Shown here in pieces: positions 61,786 to 64,000 of a DNA stretch of 64,000 bases; positions within the stretch are counted from its first letter, which is position 1, and each line of letters begins with the position of its first letter. Under the pieces are notes generated by a model. The model made no database searches, had not been told where the DNA came from, and worked only from the letters and a program-made list of their open reading frames with translations. The stretch spans positions 103,297 to 167,296 of the forward strand of contig NZ_JROO01000003.1 in the NCBI RefSeq assembly GCF_000826685.1, in the 5' to 3' direction. This stretch comes from Streptomonospora alba. Lineage in GTDB: Bacteria; Actinomycetota; Actinomycetes; Streptosporangiales; Streptosporangiaceae. The translations under genes and the position numbers were made by a program.

Positions 61786-62598
61786 CTACCGCCAGGTGTA
61801 GGTCTCCACCTCCGCGGAATCCGAGGCCCTGCCCTCCGGCGCATCGGCCGGCACGCGGCCCGCGACCGGGTCCTCGGCAGCGCCCTTCCACCGGCGCAAG
61901 CCCTGCAAAGGGGTGAGACCTTCGCTCTTGCACTGCCCGAAGCGGCGGATCCAGGCCGTCAGGGCGCGGGCACCCCTGCCGCCGGGCAGTGTGCGCTCGG
62001 CGAAGCCTGCCGCGTCGTCGGACTCCGCGGCCCACACGTAGCCCAGCAGGGTGTCCCCCTCATACACCGGCAGGTATCGCACCGGAGTGTCGCTCACCAA
62101 GCGGTAGCCCTCGGGGTACTCGGTGCGCATCGGTCCCATCGGCTCCCATTCACCGGGCGCTCTGCGTTCCGTCTGCATGCCGCCGGATCCGGGTTCCCTC
62201 ATCCATGGAGGAAGCAGGTCCTCGGCGCGGCCGGGATTGGCGAGTTGCCGGAGCTCTTCCGTACTGGAGGCTTCGGCGAACTGCGCGCCCGCCGGAACGG
62301 CGCCGGCCTGCGGGCGTTCTTCCGCGCCGATCCACCGCCGCAGCGCGTCCTCGGGAGACAGGCCGTCCTTGCGGGCTTCGAGCAGGCGCTGCGACCACAC
62401 GGTAGCCCCGGCGAAGCCGACCCGGTTCTCCTGCGTCCCGAGCCTGCGGATGTAGGAGGCCCCCTTCTCCTTCACGCCCGCGTACAGGTACCCGATAACC
62501 TCGCCGCCCGACTCGACGGGCAGGTACCGCACCGGCCCCCGCTCCACGGAGCCGTAGGGGGTCTCGACGTGCTCGGCGAACGTCTCAGGGTCAGCCAT
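61786..62598 (-). CDS. Two-domain repeat protein, copy 1 (putative immunity, long type)
   Basis: A 270-residue acidic protein with two copies of the domain. Copy 1: GPVRYLPVESGGEVIGYLYA, GASYIRRLGTQENRVGFAGA, RRWIGAEERPQAGAVPAGAQ. Copy 2: TPVRYLPVYEGDTLLGYVWA, DAAGFAERTLPGGRG, RRWKGAAEDPVAGRVPADA. It is paralogous to 60374-61225 throughout, including FAEASSTEELRQLANPGRAE against FTELGDYEELRQLANPGHVE. The ATG at 62598 has GGGAGCG upstream. It lies 41 bases after the short-type gene. The two copies have diverged enough to suggest an old duplication or different targets. Confidence 0.75.
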   Translation of the reverse strand: MADPETFAEHVETPYGSVERGPVRYLPVESGGEVIGYLYAGVKEKGASYIRRLGTQENRVGFAGATVWSQRLLEARKDGLSPEDALRRWIGAEERPQAGAVPAGAQFAEASSTEELRQLANPGRAEDLLPPWMREPGSGGMQTERRAPGEWEPMGPMRTEYPEGYRLVSDTPVRYLPVYEGDTLLGYVWAAESDDAAGFAERTLPGGRGARALTAWIRRFGQCKSEGLTPLQGLRRWKGAAEDPVAGRVPADAPEGRASDSAEVETYTWR

Positions 62599-62639
62599 GG
62601 TCTCAGCGCTCCCTTCCGCCGACCCGCTCCGGGCCTTCG

Positions 62640-63104
62640 CTAGGCGCCGCGTTCCCGCCTTCTTGGCGCATCCGGCTGCTGGAGCGGCCGGTTCCCACTC
62701 GAGGACATTCCAGCGGAGTTCCTGAGTTGCTGAACACTCGACGCTTCATCTTCAGAACCGGGCACGATCCAGCCTGCCGGCTCGCCGCCGACTACCCGCT
62801 TCTCGAGCTCTTCGACGGCCGCAGACGGCGCGAGGCCGCGTTGTTCCGCCTCGGTCAACCGGTCGTTCCAGTAACTTCCTGCGTTGAACGCCGCGTCGCC
62901 ACCCGCTGGCTGCGGCACGTAACCGGCGGCATGTTCGTCGTCGTTGTGCCAGAGATACCCCAGGACGTCTGCCCCGCGGTTCCGCGCCACAGTCCTGTAC
63001 CTCACAGGGCCTGAGCAATCCGACGTATAGCCCAGCTCCTCGCCCACAGGAACGAAATGCACGTCCTCAGTGGCTCTGCGGAAGTCCCGATCATCGACAC
63101 CCAT
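62640..63104 (-). CDS. Single-domain repeat protein, copy 1 (putative immunity, short type)
   Basis: A 154-residue protein: TEDVHFVPVGEELGYTSDCS, GPVRYRTVARNRGADVLGYL, WHNDDEHAAGYVPQPAGGDA, AFNAGSYWNDRLTEAEQRGL and GWIVPGSEDEASS. The ATG at 63104 has GAAGGG seven bases upstream and lies 17 bases after the toxin's stop, the position where the cognate immunity gene of a polymorphic toxin normally sits. It is the best candidate for direct protection against the ADP-ribosyltransferase. No family is recognised and the mechanism is unknown. Confidence 0.75.
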   Translation of the reverse strand: MGVDDRDFRRATEDVHFVPVGEELGYTSDCSGPVRYRTVARNRGADVLGYLWHNDDEHAAGYVPQPAGGDAAFNAGSYWNDRLTEAEQRGLAPSAAVEELEKRVVGGEPAGWIVPGSEDEASSVQQLRNSAGMSSSGNRPLQQPDAPRRRERGA

Positions 63105-63121
63105 GGGCACGCCCTTCTTCG

Positions 63122-64000
63122 CTAGTCCTTCGGCAGGATCTCACCATAGATGTGCCACTGCCCGCCGGAACGAACGGAGTCGAACACGCGGTATGTCGAT
63201 CCGCGGCCCAGCATCAACTCCCGCTCCGCGCCGCCGAACGCGGACGCCTTCTCCATCCACAGAGCGGGCGTACCGGCGGGAACACGCAGGTGCAAAACCG
63301 CCTCCATCGAACCGAAGCCGGCAGCAGGGCCGCCGAGCGACGTCGACATGTATCCCTCGTCCGTGAATCCTTCAGGACGCTTCTTCATGTCTGCGGGGTT
63401 CATATCGATGTGCCCGAGCCCGGTTCCCCGGGTCACGACGACGTCTTCGGGGACCGGGCGTCCTTCCATAGCCCTGTCGATGTTGTCGACGTCGTGTTGG
63501 ACAGCCGGGTCAAGAGTCTCGCCCCGGCGCAGCTGCCCGTTCATCTCCACATACGTGGGGTGGCTCTGAGGCGGCTCCTGCGTGTAGTTGTACAACGATT
63601 CCCGCTGTTCGGCAGGAAGGTTCTCCACATAGTCGTTCCAGTGGTCCTGCCCGTACTTCGTGGCCTCTGCGTCGTTGTCGAACGTCCGCGCACGGTCGGA
63701 GATCATCTCCTCGCCGTGCGCCATTCGCTGCTCGGCGGAGACCGGCGCCGTAGGCCCCTGGGATTCGGGCGGCTCACCCGCATCGGAGCCGTCGCCGGGG
63801 GTGCTGTCGCCCGCGGGAACATCGCCGTCGGCGTCGCCGTGCGGGGCACCGTCCGGACCGTCGCCCGTAGGCGCGTCCACATCCCCGTTCGGCGTGGCGT
63901 CCGCATCCCCGTGCGGGGCGCCGAACCCGTTGCCGTTGTGGCCGCCCGAGTCTCCGCCGTCTCCGTGGCCGCCGGAACCGCCGCCGGTGTGGTGCGGCTG
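63122..64000 (-). CDS. Polymorphic toxin with ADP-ribosyltransferase (R-S-E) C-terminus, 5' end outside window
   Basis: The frame is open from the right edge; 292 residues are visible. The first 110 are a Gly/Asp/His/Pro-rich linker like that of the other toxin here. Then comes a C3/VIP2-like ADP-ribosyltransferase domain: SLYNYTQEPP...YVEMNGQLRRG (the Y-T-x-x-Y-x-x-x-N-x-x-L-R pattern), the NAD-binding Arg in VVVTRGTG (codon 63430-63428), the S-T-S motif in YMSTSLGG (63346-63338) and E-R-E, the E-x-E catalytic pair (63226-63218). All key residues are present, so it should transfer ADP-ribose to a target protein. An export domain is expected upstream, outside the window. Four putative immunity genes follow. 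Confidence 0.85.
   Translation of the reverse strand, partial: QPHHTGGGSGGHGDGGDSGGHNGNGFGAPHGDADATPNGDVDAPTGDGPDGAPHGDADGDVPAGDSTPGDGSDAGEPPESQGPTAPVSAEQRMAHGEEMISDRARTFDNDAEATKYGQDHWNDYVENLPAEQRESLYNYTQEPPQSHPTYVEMNGQLRRGETLDPAVQHDVDNIDRAMEGRPVPEDVVVTRGTGLGHIDMNPADMKKRPEGFTDEGYMSTSLGGPAAGFGSMEAVLHLRVPAGTPALWMEKASAFGGAERELMLGRGSTYRVFDSVRSGGQWHIYGEILPKD

Noticed and set aside
45132..64000. Mobile element boundaries around the effector region
   Set aside because: The lower GC is limited to the toxin module and immunity genes. No transposase, integrase, tRNA target or direct repeats are visible, so module exchange by recombination is a better explanation than insertion of an element.

Overview
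The window is high-GC DNA with long open frames in most reading frames, many GTG starts, Shine-Dalgarno sequences of the AGGAGG type and an actinobacterial gene set (DUF2530, DUF3027, DUF3263, an XPB helicase next to a Helicase_C_3/WYL protein, a mycothiol-dependent-type enzyme, GroEL ending in GGMGGMDF behind CIRCE elements, and a type VII secretion ATPase). I infer a Nocardiopsis/Streptomonospora-like member of the Nocardiopsaceae. The order or class is much safer than the genus. I saw no rRNA, tRNA, CRISPR array, transposase or integrase.

Layout. 1-4.4 kb: a glycerophosphodiester phosphodiesterase cut by the left edge, a small-molecule kinase, a gene-free stretch with a cluster of DnaA boxes, a secreted membrane-anchored beta-propeller-like protein, a BKACE-type enzyme and a 32-residue membrane peptide. 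4.5-9 kb: an RNA 2',3'-cyclic phosphodiesterase, a MarR-MFS efflux pair with an operator-like palindrome at the regulator start, and an AzgA-type purine permease. 9-26 kb is conserved actinobacterial chromosome: DUF2530, a class I methyltransferase, a sacsin-like GHKL ATPase, AIM24, DUF3027, a cold-shock protein, a HAAS-type membrane protein, a Helicase_C_3/WYL protein, two small membrane proteins, XPB and an R2-like ligand-binding oxidase. 26-34 kb carries small accessory enzymes and regulators: a scramblase-like protein, an FG-GAP gene remnant, NUDIX, a luciferase-like oxidoreductase, DoxX with a divergent LysR, an XRE/MmyB regulator divergent from an F420-type reductase plus an aldo-keto reductase, and a mycothiol-dependent-type enzyme. 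34-45 kb: groEL under two CIRCE boxes, cysO and thrC behind a SAM-I riboswitch, otsA and otsB for trehalose, a subtilase whose catalytic residues are lost, and a Clp-N/HTH regulator behind two tandem palindromes.

The most interesting part is 45-64 kb, a type VII secretion effector region around eccC (53.6-57.7 kb). On its left a minus-strand operon encodes a small WXG100-like partner, an 828-residue polymorphic toxin whose low-GC C-terminal module looks like a nucleotidyltransferase, a set of immunity-type genes (one apparently frameshifted) and a one-piece DUF6177-like protein. The paralogue of that last protein sits next to eccC as two overlapping genes. The eccC operon ends with an ADP-ribosylglycohydrolase. 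Facing it from the right edge is a toxin with an R-S-E ADP-ribosyltransferase domain, followed by four genes that hold six copies of one domain I do not recognise, arranged as a duplicated two-gene cassette. I propose that these are the immunity genes and that the hydrolase may be an enzymatic antidote. Both points are inference.
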